Positions 15,660 through 23,557 of a stretch of DNA of 64,000 nt are shown piece after piece. The stretch lies in assembly GCA_040399685.1 (NCBI GenBank), contig JBBART010000006.1, positions 1 through 64,000 of the forward strand. Direction: 5' to 3'. The position numbers were made by a program, and so were the translations under genes. Under the pieces are notes generated by a model, which was given only the letters and a program-made list of their open reading frames with translations, ran no database searches and was not told the origin of the DNA. Numbering within the stretch: position 1 is the stretch's first letter; every line of letters starts with the position of its first letter. Source of the DNA: CAIQQQ01 sp040399685 (GTDB lineage: Bacteria > Pseudomonadota > Alphaproteobacteria > Acetobacterales > Acetobacteraceae).

Positions 15660-16904
15660 ATGCAACCAGCCAAGCAGGCCTTCAGCGGCAGTGAACGCAT
15701 GCACTGGTTGCGCAAATTTCTGGTGGCGACCGCCGTCACATTCACTCTGGGTTCCACGAACGTTCTTGCGGCGGACATTGTGAAGATCGGTGTGCTGACC
15801 GACATGGCCGGCGTGACCGCCGACATCACCGGTCGCGGTTCCGTGGAGGCCGCGCGCATGGCGGTGGAGGATTTCGGGGGCAAGGTGCTTGGCAAGCCGG
15901 TCGAAGTGGTTTTCGCCGACCACCAGCACAAGCCCGATGTCGGCTCCGCGATCGCTGCGAAATGGTTCAGCAATGACGGCGTGAACATCATCGTTGACGT
16001 GCCGAACTCAGCCGTGGCCCTGGCCGTGCAACGCATCGCCCGGGAGCAGAACCGCATCCTGATCGTGTCCGGTGCCGGCACCACCGCGCTGACACAGGAG
16101 CAGTGCAGCCCGAACGGCATTCACTGGACCTATGACACATATGGTCTGGCCCACGGCACGGCGGCGGCCGTGGTCGGGGATGGCGGCAAGAGCTGGTTCG
16201 TGCTCGGTGCCGACTACGCCTTCGGCCGCCAACTGGGCCAGGATGTGTCCGACGTCGTGAAGGCGCGCGGCGGGTCCGTTCTCGGCTCCGTCTGGCATCC
16301 ACTGGACGCCCATGACTTCTCGTCCTTCCTGGTGACTGCACAAGGCTCCAACGCGCAGGTTGTGGCCCTGGCCAATGCGGGCGGCGACACCATCAACGCC
16401 ATCAAGCAGGCCGCCGAGTTTGGCTTGGCCCAGTCCGGCCAGCGGGTCGCAGCCATGATCCTGATGGTCAATGACGTCAAAAGCCTGGGCTTGCCGGCGG
16501 CACAGGGCATCTATCTGACGACGGCCTTCTATCATGACACGGATGAGGCAAGCCGGGCCTGGTCGCGCCGGTTCTTCCAGCGCACGGGTGCACAGGCGTC
16601 CATGTTGCAGGCCGGCGTCTATGGCAGCGTGATGCATTACCTCAAGGCCGTGCAGGCCGCCGGCCAGGACGACGCACCTGCGGTGCTGGCCAAGATCCAT
16701 GAGCTGCCGATCAACGACTTCATGACGAGCAACGGCCGTGTGCGGGAGGACGGGCACGTGCTGCGCGACATGTATCTCGCCCGGGTCAAGACACCGGCGG
16801 AATCGAAGGACCCGTGGGATCTGTTCAGTATTGTTCGTAAGATTCCCAGTGAAGATGTGGTCTGGCCGCTCTCTGAATCCCGTTGCCCGCTCGTGAAGCA
16901 CTGA
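15660..16904 (+). CDS. Periplasmic substrate-binding protein (branched-chain amino-acid ABC type)
   Basis: 414 residues from ATG 15660 (AAAGGA 9 nt upstream). The signal peptide ends near residue 38 (..STNVLA-AD). The mature protein begins VKIGVLTDMAGVTADITGRGSVEAARMAVEDFGG, the signature of type I periplasmic-binding proteins of the LivJ/Peripla_BP_6 family; the family binds amino acids, amides, aromatic acids and similar ligands. No permease or ATPase genes lie nearby, so it is an orphan or works with a distant transporter. Its stop overlaps the start of an alpha/beta hydrolase (TGATG), so ligand uptake and hydrolysis are probably linked. Ligand unknown. Confidence 0.88.
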   Translation: MQPAKQAFSGSERMHWLRKFLVATAVTFTLGSTNVLAADIVKIGVLTDMAGVTADITGRGSVEAARMAVEDFGGKVLGKPVEVVFADHQHKPDVGSAIAAKWFSNDGVNIIVDVPNSAVALAVQRIAREQNRILIVSGAGTTALTQEQCSPNGIHWTYDTYGLAHGTAAAVVGDGGKSWFVLGADYAFGRQLGQDVSDVVKARGGSVLGSVWHPLDAHDFSSFLVTAQGSNAQVVALANAGGDTINAIKQAAEFGLAQSGQRVAAMILMVNDVKSLGLPAAQGIYLTTAFYHDTDEASRAWSRRFFQRTGAQASMLQAGVYGSVMHYLKAVQAAGQDDAPAVLAKIHELPINDFMTSNGRVREDGHVLRDMYLARVKTPAESKDPWDLFSIVRKIPSEDVVWPLSESRCPLVKH

Positions 16905-17869
16905 TGACGGAATCTCCTCTCACCCTGGCGCATTTCGGCAGCTACTTCGTCGGCGGGCGCAAGATCACCATCACCGGACAGCCAAGCCAGACGATCCATT
17001 TTTCCACCCAGGCCAGGATCGAGCACGATCCGAATGGCACGTTTCACGTCGAGCAGGCCTATGTGCAGGCCTTTGTGCCCGCCAACGCGGACGGTCGCCT
17101 CCCAGTGGTGCTGGTGCATGGCGGCTGCCTGACAGGCGCGATGTGGGAAACCACGCCAGACGGGCGCCCCGGCTGGCTCGACCGCCTGCTCCGCGCCGGC
17201 TATCCGGTGAACGTCGTCGATGGCGTGGAGCGCGGACGAGCCGGATGGTGTGCCCTGCCGGGCGTCTGGCCGGAGCAGCCGATTGCCCGCAGCGCCGAAC
17301 AGATGTGGGAGCTGTACCGCATCGGCGACGCCCAGGGTTATGCGGAAAGGCGCCCCTTCGCCGGGCAGCGCTTCCCGGTCAGCGCGTTCGATACCCTGCT
17401 ACAGCAGCACGTGCCGCGCTGGTTCTCCACCATCCCGGCCGCCACCGAGGCGCTGCTTGCCGTGCTTGAACGCACAGGGCCTGCGATCGTCATCTCTCAC
17501 AGCAACGGGGGACTGATCGCCTTCGAGGCCGCCTGGCGTCGGCCGGACCTGATCGCGGGCGTGATATCCATCGAGCCATCGGGGTTCCCCGAGGCGCCGC
17601 CCCCGGCGGCGCTGGCCGGCATTCCCTTCCTGTTCATGATGGGCGACAATCTCGATGCCCTGCCGCTATGGCGCGGCCTGTCGTCGGCCCTGACCACATT
17701 GCGCGCACGCCTGTGTCAGGCAGGCGCATCCGTGACCCACTGGCACCTGCCCGAGCGCGGCATCACCGGCAACTCCCACCTCCCCATGATGGATGACAAC
17801 AGCGACGAACTCGCCGCGCAGATGATCGGCTGGATGGATCGGGAGATCGACCGGAGACGGCCTGGATAG
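16904..17869 (+). CDS. Alpha/beta hydrolase
   Basis: 321 residues, coupled to the binding-protein gene by TGATG. Oxyanion motif HGG at residues 72-74, nucleophile Ser200 in SHSNGG, probable acid after strand 7 (MMGDNLD near 246-251) and His292 in GNSHLPMMDDN. No signal peptide, so it is cytoplasmic. Likely an esterase/lactonase acting on the imported compound; the substrate is not predictable. The SHSNGG elbow differs from the common GxSxG in its first position (Ser instead of Gly) but is seen in related hydrolases. Confidence 0.85.
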   Translation: MTESPLTLAHFGSYFVGGRKITITGQPSQTIHFSTQARIEHDPNGTFHVEQAYVQAFVPANADGRLPVVLVHGGCLTGAMWETTPDGRPGWLDRLLRAGYPVNVVDGVERGRAGWCALPGVWPEQPIARSAEQMWELYRIGDAQGYAERRPFAGQRFPVSAFDTLLQQHVPRWFSTIPAATEALLAVLERTGPAIVISHSNGGLIAFEAAWRRPDLIAGVISIEPSGFPEAPPPAALAGIPFLFMMGDNLDALPLWRGLSSALTTLRARLCQAGASVTHWHLPERGITGNSHLPMMDDNSDELAAQMIGWMDREIDRRRPG

Positions 17870-17938
17870 AACAGCCACCTCTGTATCCTCTGCCAGATCA
17901 AGAAGCGTTGAGACGCCACCTGACAGCGCACATCGACG

Positions 17939-18838
17939 TTAACGTCCGTACATCGTCCGGCCTGTCTGACGAATATTGGCCAACAGCATTGTCGCCGCCC
18001 GTGACAGCCTGCTTTCTCGCGGCACCAGCGCCTGAGCCGTGACAATTGTCGGCGGCATGAGCGCGATGGCAATGACACCGCGATCCAGCGCACCGACCAG
18101 CAGGAACGGGTCGATAACCGCCACCCCCACCCCTTCACGCACCAAGGCGCAGGCAACGGAAGACTGGTTAACCTCCAGCCCGATCCGTCGCGGCACGCCG
18201 GCACGCCGGAACGCGGTCTCCACCAGGTGGCCAAGTGGCAGGTTGCGGCTGAAGGAAATCAGAGGATAAGGCGCAAGATCGCCCGGCGTCACACTCACCC
18301 GCCCGGCCAGTGCGTGGCCCGGTGGAACAACGACGATCAGCGCCCCGCTGCAAAGTGGCACCAGCCGGGCCTCCGGCTCCCCCAACGGTGTCAGAACCAG
18401 GCCGAAATCGACGCGTTCCTGCGTGACGGCCTCCACCACGCCGAGATTGTCCATCGTGCGCAGCGTCAGGCCGATGCGGGGGCGGAGGGCCTGGAAGCGG
18501 GCAATGGCCCGGGGGAGCAGATTATCGGCCAAAGTGGGCGTGACGGCGAGATGCACCGTGCCAAGGTTGGTGTCGCGCATGTCGGAAAGCAGACGGTCAA
18601 TTCGCTCCACGCCGTCGAACATCCGCAGCAGATCGGGCAGCATCACCTGCGTCTCGGCGGTGGGCTGCAACCGCCCTTGTTTGCGGCTGAACAATGGAAA
18701 TCCGGCGGCACGCGCGCAGTCCCGCAGCACCATGCTCACAGCGGGCTGTGAAATCTCCAGCGCCACGGCCGCGGCGGTGACCGAGCCGTGGCGGCAGACG
18801 GCGTGAACGATTTCGAGTTGGCGCAGGCTAAGTGACAT
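17939..18838 (-). CDS. LysR-family transcription regulator
   Basis: 299 residues. The N-terminal winged HTH (LRQLEIVHAVCRHGSVTAAAVALEISQPAVSMVLRDCARAAGFPLFSR) is followed by the two-lobed effector domain (NLGTVHLAVTPTLADNLLPRAIARF..). Transcribed divergently from the two enolase-superfamily genes, which it probably controls in response to a pathway metabolite. Convergent with the hydrolase gene, 69 nt apart. Confidence 0.92.
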   Translation of the reverse strand: MSLSLRQLEIVHAVCRHGSVTAAAVALEISQPAVSMVLRDCARAAGFPLFSRKQGRLQPTAETQVMLPDLLRMFDGVERIDRLLSDMRDTNLGTVHLAVTPTLADNLLPRAIARFQALRPRIGLTLRTMDNLGVVEAVTQERVDFGLVLTPLGEPEARLVPLCSGALIVVVPPGHALAGRVSVTPGDLAPYPLISFSRNLPLGHLVETAFRRAGVPRRIGLEVNQSSVACALVREGVGVAVIDPFLLVGALDRGVIAIALMPPTIVTAQALVPRESRLSRAATMLLANIRQTGRTMYGR

Positions 18839-18907
18839 CAGCTCAGCTTATGCAGAATTAAGTGAATTGCGATATATCTTAAGTTTTGTCCGCTCTAGCA
18901 TCGCCTG
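18839..18907. promoter_or_regulatory. Divergent LysR/enolase-superfamily promoter region
   Basis: A 69-nt AT-rich gap. It contains CTTA-N8-TAAG at 18847-18862 and a further CTTAAG at about 18878-18883, dyads of the kind bound by LysR-type proteins. Start codons of the two genes flank it directly. Confidence 0.5.
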
Positions 18908-20023
18908 ATGAAGATCACTGCCATCGAAACCTCCGTCATCGCCCTGCCCTTCACCATGGGCGGCCCTTACCAATCCTTCGCCGGCCAGCTTTGGGACCGG
19001 ATGGAAATCCTGCTTGTAAAGGTCGAGACGGAAGACGGACTCGTCGGCTGGGGCGAGGCGTTTGGGCATGCGGCAATTCCCGCCACCAAGGCCGCCATCG
19101 ACAGCATCATTGCACCGCTGATGATCGGCCGTGATGCCGGGGATATCAACGCGATCAACCGGGCGATCCTGCATTCGACCCATCTGCTCGGTCGCAACGG
19201 ATCGTTCGTCTATGGCTATGCGGGCGTGGAGATTGCGCTGTGGGATTTGCTCGGCAAACGCACCGGCCAACCGATCTGGCGGCTGCTCGGCGGCAGCAGG
19301 CCCGGGATGCTCGACGCCTATGCCAGCCTGCTGAACTACACCACGCCGGAGCTGCTGGCGAAGAACGTCACCGATGCCGTCAACGCCGGCTACCGCGCCA
19401 TCAAGCTGCATCAGACAACCCGTGAAGATGTGTTGGTGGCACTCGACGTAGCCGGTGAGGCCAAGGTGATGCTCGATGTGAACTGTGCATGGTTGCCGCC
19501 CAAAGCCCATGAGATGGCAGAGGCGATGTCACTTGATGGCCTGCTTTGGCTGGAGGAGCCGGTTTGGCCACCCGAGGATGTCGATAGCCTCGCCAGCCTG
19601 CGCAGCCACGGCATTCCCCTATCAGCCGGCGAGAACGTGGCTGGGCTTTTTGGGTTCAAGACGTTGATCGATGCCGGCGCCATCGACATCGCACAGCCCA
19701 GCGTGACGAAGCTTGGCGGCATCAGTGAGATGGTTCGGATCATCCATCTCTGCCAAGCCAACGGGGTCGCTGTCGCCCCGCACAGTCCGTATTTTGGCCC
19801 CGGCTTCCTCGCCACGCTGCACATCGCCGCGGCCCTCATCGAGAAGCCGTTGATCGAGGTGCTGTGGGTGGAGATGGAGGCGAACCCGTTCGACCCGTGG
19901 GTGCGTCCGCGCAACGGCAAGCTGGCCGTGCCGGAAGGACCGGGACTGGGGTGTGATCCAGATCCCGCCATTCTCGCACGCTACGCCAAGGGGCCAACCA
20001 CACGAACCGAGGCAGTACGATGA
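18908..20023 (+). CDS. Enolase-superfamily dehydratase/racemase (mandelate racemase type)
   Basis: 371 residues. Capping domain then a (beta/alpha)7-beta barrel. Catalytic Lys166 in IKLHQTT is paired with His168 where many relatives have Lys (K-x-H). Metal ligands are Asp190 (VMLDVN), Glu216 (WLEEPV) and Glu242 (SAGEN); His292 (APHSPYFGPG) is the opposite-face base. The superfamily removes the proton alpha to a carboxylate, usually for acid-sugar dehydration or racemisation. The K-x-H pair makes the exact reaction hard to name. It overlaps the second enolase gene by ATGA. Confidence 0.88.
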   Translation: MKITAIETSVIALPFTMGGPYQSFAGQLWDRMEILLVKVETEDGLVGWGEAFGHAAIPATKAAIDSIIAPLMIGRDAGDINAINRAILHSTHLLGRNGSFVYGYAGVEIALWDLLGKRTGQPIWRLLGGSRPGMLDAYASLLNYTTPELLAKNVTDAVNAGYRAIKLHQTTREDVLVALDVAGEAKVMLDVNCAWLPPKAHEMAEAMSLDGLLWLEEPVWPPEDVDSLASLRSHGIPLSAGENVAGLFGFKTLIDAGAIDIAQPSVTKLGGISEMVRIIHLCQANGVAVAPHSPYFGPGFLATLHIAAALIEKPLIEVLWVEMEANPFDPWVRPRNGKLAVPEGPGLGCDPDPAILARYAKGPTTRTEAVR

Positions 20024-21102
20024 TAGTCACCAAGATTGAGACGCTGGTCGTGCCGATGCAGATGGCCAAACCGATTGGCAGCGCGCTCGGCCAGCTCACC
20101 GGCTTCGGCTGCATCCTTGTCACGGTGCACACCGATGAGGGGATTACCGGCGAGAATTTGATCTTCACCCTCAACAATCGCCGTACGAAAGTACTGGTGC
20201 AGATGGTGGAAGATCTGGCCGATGTGATTGTCGGATTCGACGCGGGCCATATTGCCGGTTTCTGGGCCCGCGCGTGGACGAGCATCAATTTCCTGGGCCA
20301 CGCGGGTGTGTCGGTGGTTGGCATCTCGGCCATTGACGGCGCGTTGTGGGACGCACTCGGCAAGGCACAGAACATGCCGATCTATCGTCTGCTCGGTGGC
20401 GCCAAGAACCGGGTGCCCGCCTATCACAGCGGCGGGCTGTGGCTGGACCGCAGCAAGGAGGCGCTGGTGGAGGAAGCGCTGCGCTTCAAGGCCGAGGGCT
20501 GGAAGGCGATGAAGATGCGCCTCGGCCTGGCCGATCCGCGCGAGGACATCGCAAGGGTCAGCGCCGTGCGCGACGCCATCGGGCCGGGCATCAAGCTGAT
20601 GGCCGATGCCAATCAGGGCAAGACCGAATCCGAGGCGATCCGGCTTGGGCGGATGTTGGAGGAATTCGACCTCACCTGGTTCGAAGAACCTTTGCCCGCC
20701 TGGGATCTGGCAGGGCTGGCGCGGGTGGCCGTTGCGCTCGACACGCCGATTGCCAGCGGTGAGACCGAATATACCCGATACGGCTTCCGCCGCATGCTCG
20801 AACTGCGCTCGGCGGATGTGCTGATGCCCGATCTGCAGCGCGTCGGCGGCGTCAGCGAGTTCGTCCGGGTTGCGCATATGGCGGAGAGCCATGATGTGCC
20901 GGTGTCGAGCCATCTTTTTCCGGAGACCTCGCTTCAGGTCCTTGGCGGGCTGTCCAATTCGATTTTCCTCGAATACATGCCGTGGTTCTCGCCGCTCTAT
21001 AACGAGGCGATGGAATTCGAGAACGGTGAAGCGGTTGTTCCGGAACGGCCTGGTTGGGGGTTCACCTTCAATCGAGAGAAAGTGGAATGTATACTTCGGT
21101 GA
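20020..21102 (+). CDS. Second enolase-superfamily enzyme (mandelate racemase type)
   Basis: 360 residues. Catalytic Lys165 in MKMRLG (K-x-R), metal ligands Asp196 (LMADANQG), Glu222 (WFEEPL) and Glu248 (ASGETE), and His298 (SSHLFPE). Clearly different from its neighbour, so not a recent duplication. Coupled translation suggests the two act in one route, for example two acid-sugar or hydroxy-acid steps. Substrate unknown. Confidence 0.88.
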   Translation: MIVTKIETLVVPMQMAKPIGSALGQLTGFGCILVTVHTDEGITGENLIFTLNNRRTKVLVQMVEDLADVIVGFDAGHIAGFWARAWTSINFLGHAGVSVVGISAIDGALWDALGKAQNMPIYRLLGGAKNRVPAYHSGGLWLDRSKEALVEEALRFKAEGWKAMKMRLGLADPREDIARVSAVRDAIGPGIKLMADANQGKTESEAIRLGRMLEEFDLTWFEEPLPAWDLAGLARVAVALDTPIASGETEYTRYGFRRMLELRSADVLMPDLQRVGGVSEFVRVAHMAESHDVPVSSHLFPETSLQVLGGLSNSIFLEYMPWFSPLYNEAMEFENGEAVVPERPGWGFTFNREKVECILR

Positions 21103-21279
21103 TAAAGGTGGATAATACACCCGCTTTTAACAAACCTGTCTGGCAAAACGCACGCGAAAACATTGATTTTTTGATCGGGAGCAATGCCGCCAGGACTTGT
21201 TCTTTGACGAGAACTCTCGCACGCCCAGAGTCGTTGTGTGGAACAGTCCTGTGCATTCTCGATTTTCTTGATTGTGCGT

Positions 21280-21320
21280 TGGTAATCCCCCCGTTTTTAA
21301 CGGGCCTCGGTCGTAGAATT
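21280..21320 (+). repeat. IS3 terminal inverted repeat, left
   Basis: TGGTAATCCCCCCG followed by ..GTAGAATT at 21313-21320. It pairs with the repeat ending at 22337; the outer 14 bases differ at one base, apart from one extra C in the other copy's C-run. Confidence 0.8.
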
Positions 21321-21978
21321 CACGCGGGCATGTTCAGTTTCTGGGCGGGAGTGATCCCGCCGATGCCCATGTTCGGGCGGTCATTGTTGTATGTCCAGAG
21401 CCATTGTGTCGCGAAGTCCTGTGCCTCCTCGATGGTTTCGATGATGTGTTGATCCAGCCATTTGTGCCTGACCGTGCGGTTGTAGTGCTCGATATAGGCG
21501 TTCTGCTGGGGCTTGCTTGGCTGGATATGCTGTAGGCTAATGTTCTGCTTTTCGGCCCAGCCTTTCAGCTTTTCGCTGATATATTCTGGGCCGTTATCAA
21601 CCCTGATGGCGCCGGGTTTGCCCCGCCATGAAGTCCATCGACCAGACCACATTCGGGCTTTCCGGCACGGCCAGGGCGTCAGGCTTGTCGCGTTTCAAAC
21701 GCTTCCTGGGCTTGATCCGCAGGTTCAGTTCCTGCTCGCGGTAGATGCGGTAGACACGTTTGTGGTTCCAGCCATGCCCCTGTTGCGCAGATACAGGAAG
21801 CACAGGGCCAAACCCCCAGGTCTTCTTGGCATTGGTCAGTCCGACCAGCAGATCGGCAATGCGCTCGTTTTCATCGCTCAGCTTCGGGGCTGTAGCGAAA
21901 ACAGGTCTCGCTGACGCCAAAGGTCCGGCAGGCCAGCGCAATGCTGACCCCTTGTCGTGCCACCGCAGTCCCGGCCAT
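21320..21978 (-). pseudogene. IS3 transposase OrfB, multiply frameshifted and deleted
   Basis: The pieces read MAGTAVARQGVSIALACRTF.., then after an extra C ..PKLSDENERIADLLVGLTNAKKTWGFG, then another indel, then GHGWNHKRVYRIYRE..PNVVWSMDFMA. There the frame jumps to GKPGAIRVDNGPEYISEKL and a normal end with NAYIEHYNRTVRHKWL. The DDE residues D (SMDFM), D (VDNGPEY) and E (YIEHYNR) remain. A stretch of roughly 40 residues between the two Asp motifs is gone. It cannot encode an active transposase. Confidence 0.85.
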
Positions 21979-22001
21979 CTCGCGGCGTTGAGATGGCCGG
22001 G

Positions 22002-22265
22002 CTATTTTTTTCCAAGAGCCTCCTTGAGCAGTTCATTCTGCATGCTCAGCTCGGCGAACATTTTCTTGAGCCGTCGGTTCTCGTCCTCAATGCTCTTCAA
22101 TTGGGTGATCATCGACGCGTCCATTCCGCCGAACTTCGCTCGCCATTTGGTGAACGACGCATTGCTCATGCCGTGTTCACGGCACAGCTCTGCCACCGGA
22201 ACGCCGCCCTCGGCCTGGCGCAGGATCGAAAGGATCAAAGGGTCGCTGTATTTGCTGGTTTTCAT
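22002..22265 (-). CDS. IS3-family OrfA
   Basis: 87 residues (MKTSKYSDPLILSILRQAEGGVPVAELCREHGMSNASFTKWRAKFGG). HTH followed by a leucine-zipper-like helix (IEDENRRLKKMFAELSMQNELLKEAL). Its end has an A7 run (minus strand, 22005-22011) suited to the -1 programmed frameshift that makes the OrfAB fusion in this family. Intact although orfB is not. Confidence 0.88.
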   Translation of the reverse strand: MKTSKYSDPLILSILRQAEGGVPVAELCREHGMSNASFTKWRAKFGGMDASMITQLKSIEDENRRLKKMFAELSMQNELLKEALGKK

Positions 22266-22295
22266 TCGAAATCTCTCCATGCATCGTGCCGAGAA

Positions 22296-22337
22296 AATTC
22301 TACTTGTGAAGCCCCTTAGCGTCGGGGGGGATTAACA
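22296..22337 (-). repeat. IS3 terminal inverted repeat, right
   Basis: Read on the minus strand: TGTTAATCCCCCCCG..GTAGAATT. It matches the left repeat with a few mismatches and one extra C. Confidence 0.8.
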
Positions 22338-22581
22338 TGGATTCCCCATCTCCGATCGGGGAGCGATTCCCCCCCCCCCTCAGCTCCCCGCAACGCCGTT
22401 CTCGTCGAATAACCTCCCCTATCCTGAGGTTATCGACCACGCGGCTCTCCTAATCAGACTTGAACGTCACGTGGCGAACTTGATTGCATCTATCCCTGTC
22501 GCCATCGCCTGGGCCATCGCTCGAATACTGCCGCGATGCCGTGTTGTGAGCGCATGAAAAAGCAACAAAATTTATGGCATA
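22338..22581. other. Gene-free stretch with a C-run and a dyad
   Basis: No gene found. It has a run of 11 C (about 22369-22379) and a perfect dyad ATAACCTC-9 nt-GAGGTTAT at 22409-22433, which could be a regulator site or a weak hairpin. It has the look of remnant sequence beside an old insertion. Confidence 0.4.
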
Positions 22582-22815
22582 GTGATATTATGCGGCACAG
22601 AGCCACAGAAATATCACGAGCATGTCAAGCAAGTAACAGTCTACTTTAGCATAGTTTTTCTATCGACAACATTATTAAGCTGCACCAAACAGCCTTCCAA
22701 GGAGGCCGAACACACGCGCCCAACAAAACAGCCGAACATGCTGCCGCCTTGGTGCGTTCTCGGACAGGCTTCCGATGGGCCACAACTTATCATGCAACAC
22801 CATTGCGCTGACTAA
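22582..22815 (+). CDS. Possible small lipoprotein (weak)
   Basis: 77 codons from GTG. A hydrophobic stretch VTVYFSIVFLSTTLL is followed by S-C, a lipobox-like end, then a Lys/Thr/Pro-rich tail. No strong ribosome site, and 14 residues precede the signal. AT-rich relative to its surroundings. It may be a small entericidin-like lipoprotein or a chance frame. Confidence 0.3.
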   Translation: MILCGTEPQKYHEHVKQVTVYFSIVFLSTTLLSCTKQPSKEAEHTRPTKQPNMLPPWCVLGQASDGPQLIMQHHCAD

Positions 22816-22870
22816 ACACTTGGCGTAATTCATGGACAATTATTGACCATCGTGTGCCAGCGCCGCAAGC

Positions 22871-23557
22871 GTGACATTGAGGAAAATAGATTTGGAGACC
22901 GCTTTTTTCTCTGGGGCGTCACTTGCCTCACTGTTCCAGGTCATCATGATCGACCTCGTGCTGGCGGGCGACAATACCGTCATCATCGGTCTTGCAGCCG
23001 CAGGTCTGCCGGTTGCGTCGCGAACCAAGGTCATTTTCGGCGGCATCGTGGCCGCCACCGTGCTGCGTGTCATGATGGCAGCCGCAGCGACGCATCTTCT
23101 GCAAATTGTCGGCCTTACGCTGCTCGGCGGCATCCTGCTGTTCCTGGTGGCGTGGAAACTATGGCACGATCTACGCCAGACGAAACACGAATCGATTGAA
23201 AAGAATTCGTCGAAACCAGCAGCGTCAGAAAGCACTGCAAGCATTGCACGAGCGGCTGCTCAGATTGTTTTGGCAGATATTGCGCTATCTCTGGACAATG
23301 TTGTGGCCGTTGCCGGCGCATCACACAACAGCATCCCGGTCCTTGTAATCGGACTCGTCGTCTCCATTGGCGCGATGGGTATTGCTGCTTCGTTAATCGC
23401 CGATCTTTTGAAGCGCAATATGTGGCTGGCGTATGTCGGTCTCGCAGCGATCCTGCTGGTTGCTGCGGAGATGACCTGGCGCGGCGTCAATGACCTCTTG
23501 CCATATGCGACCCAAGCCTGTGCTGCACACGGTCTCTTCAGCGAAATTTGCAGATGA
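22871..23557 (+). CDS. TerC/YjbE-family integral membrane protein
   Basis: 228 residues from GTG. Seven or so hydrophobic helices. Both halves carry the family motif: DLVLAGDNTVIIGLA near residue 28 and LADIALSLDNVVAVAGA near residue 134, with conserved Asp residues thought to bind metal. The family includes proposed metal (for example manganese) exporters. First gene of a rightward set; its stop overlaps the next start (ATGA). Confidence 0.88.
   Translation: MTLRKIDLETAFFSGASLASLFQVIMIDLVLAGDNTVIIGLAAAGLPVASRTKVIFGGIVAATVLRVMMAAAATHLLQIVGLTLLGGILLFLVAWKLWHDLRQTKHESIEKNSSKPAASESTASIARAAAQIVLADIALSLDNVVAVAGASHNSIPVLVIGLVVSIGAMGIAASLIADLLKRNMWLAYVGLAAILLVAAEMTWRGVNDLLPYATQACAAHGLFSEICR

Larger units (their letters stand above)
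21280..22337 (-). mobile_element. Decayed IS3-family insertion sequence
   Basis: Bounded by imperfect terminal inverted repeats starting TG, each with TAATCCCCCC and GTAGAATT. Contains an intact orfA and a broken orfB. At about 1,058 bp it is shorter than typical IS3 elements (about 1.2 kb), in line with an internal orfB deletion. No matching short target repeat is visible outside the ends, so the insertion is old or one flank has been rearranged. It lies just after the second enolase gene and may have cut the original locus. Confidence 0.85.

Noticed and set aside
14861..16120. Minus-strand frame of about 419 codons across the LacI and binding-protein genes
   Set aside because: Opposes two genes with clear motifs and a signal peptide; its own sequence has no recognisable feature.
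22582..22815. Firm call of a lipoprotein gene
   Set aside because: The signal-like stretch is good, but the start codon and ribosome site are poor; kept only as a weak feature.
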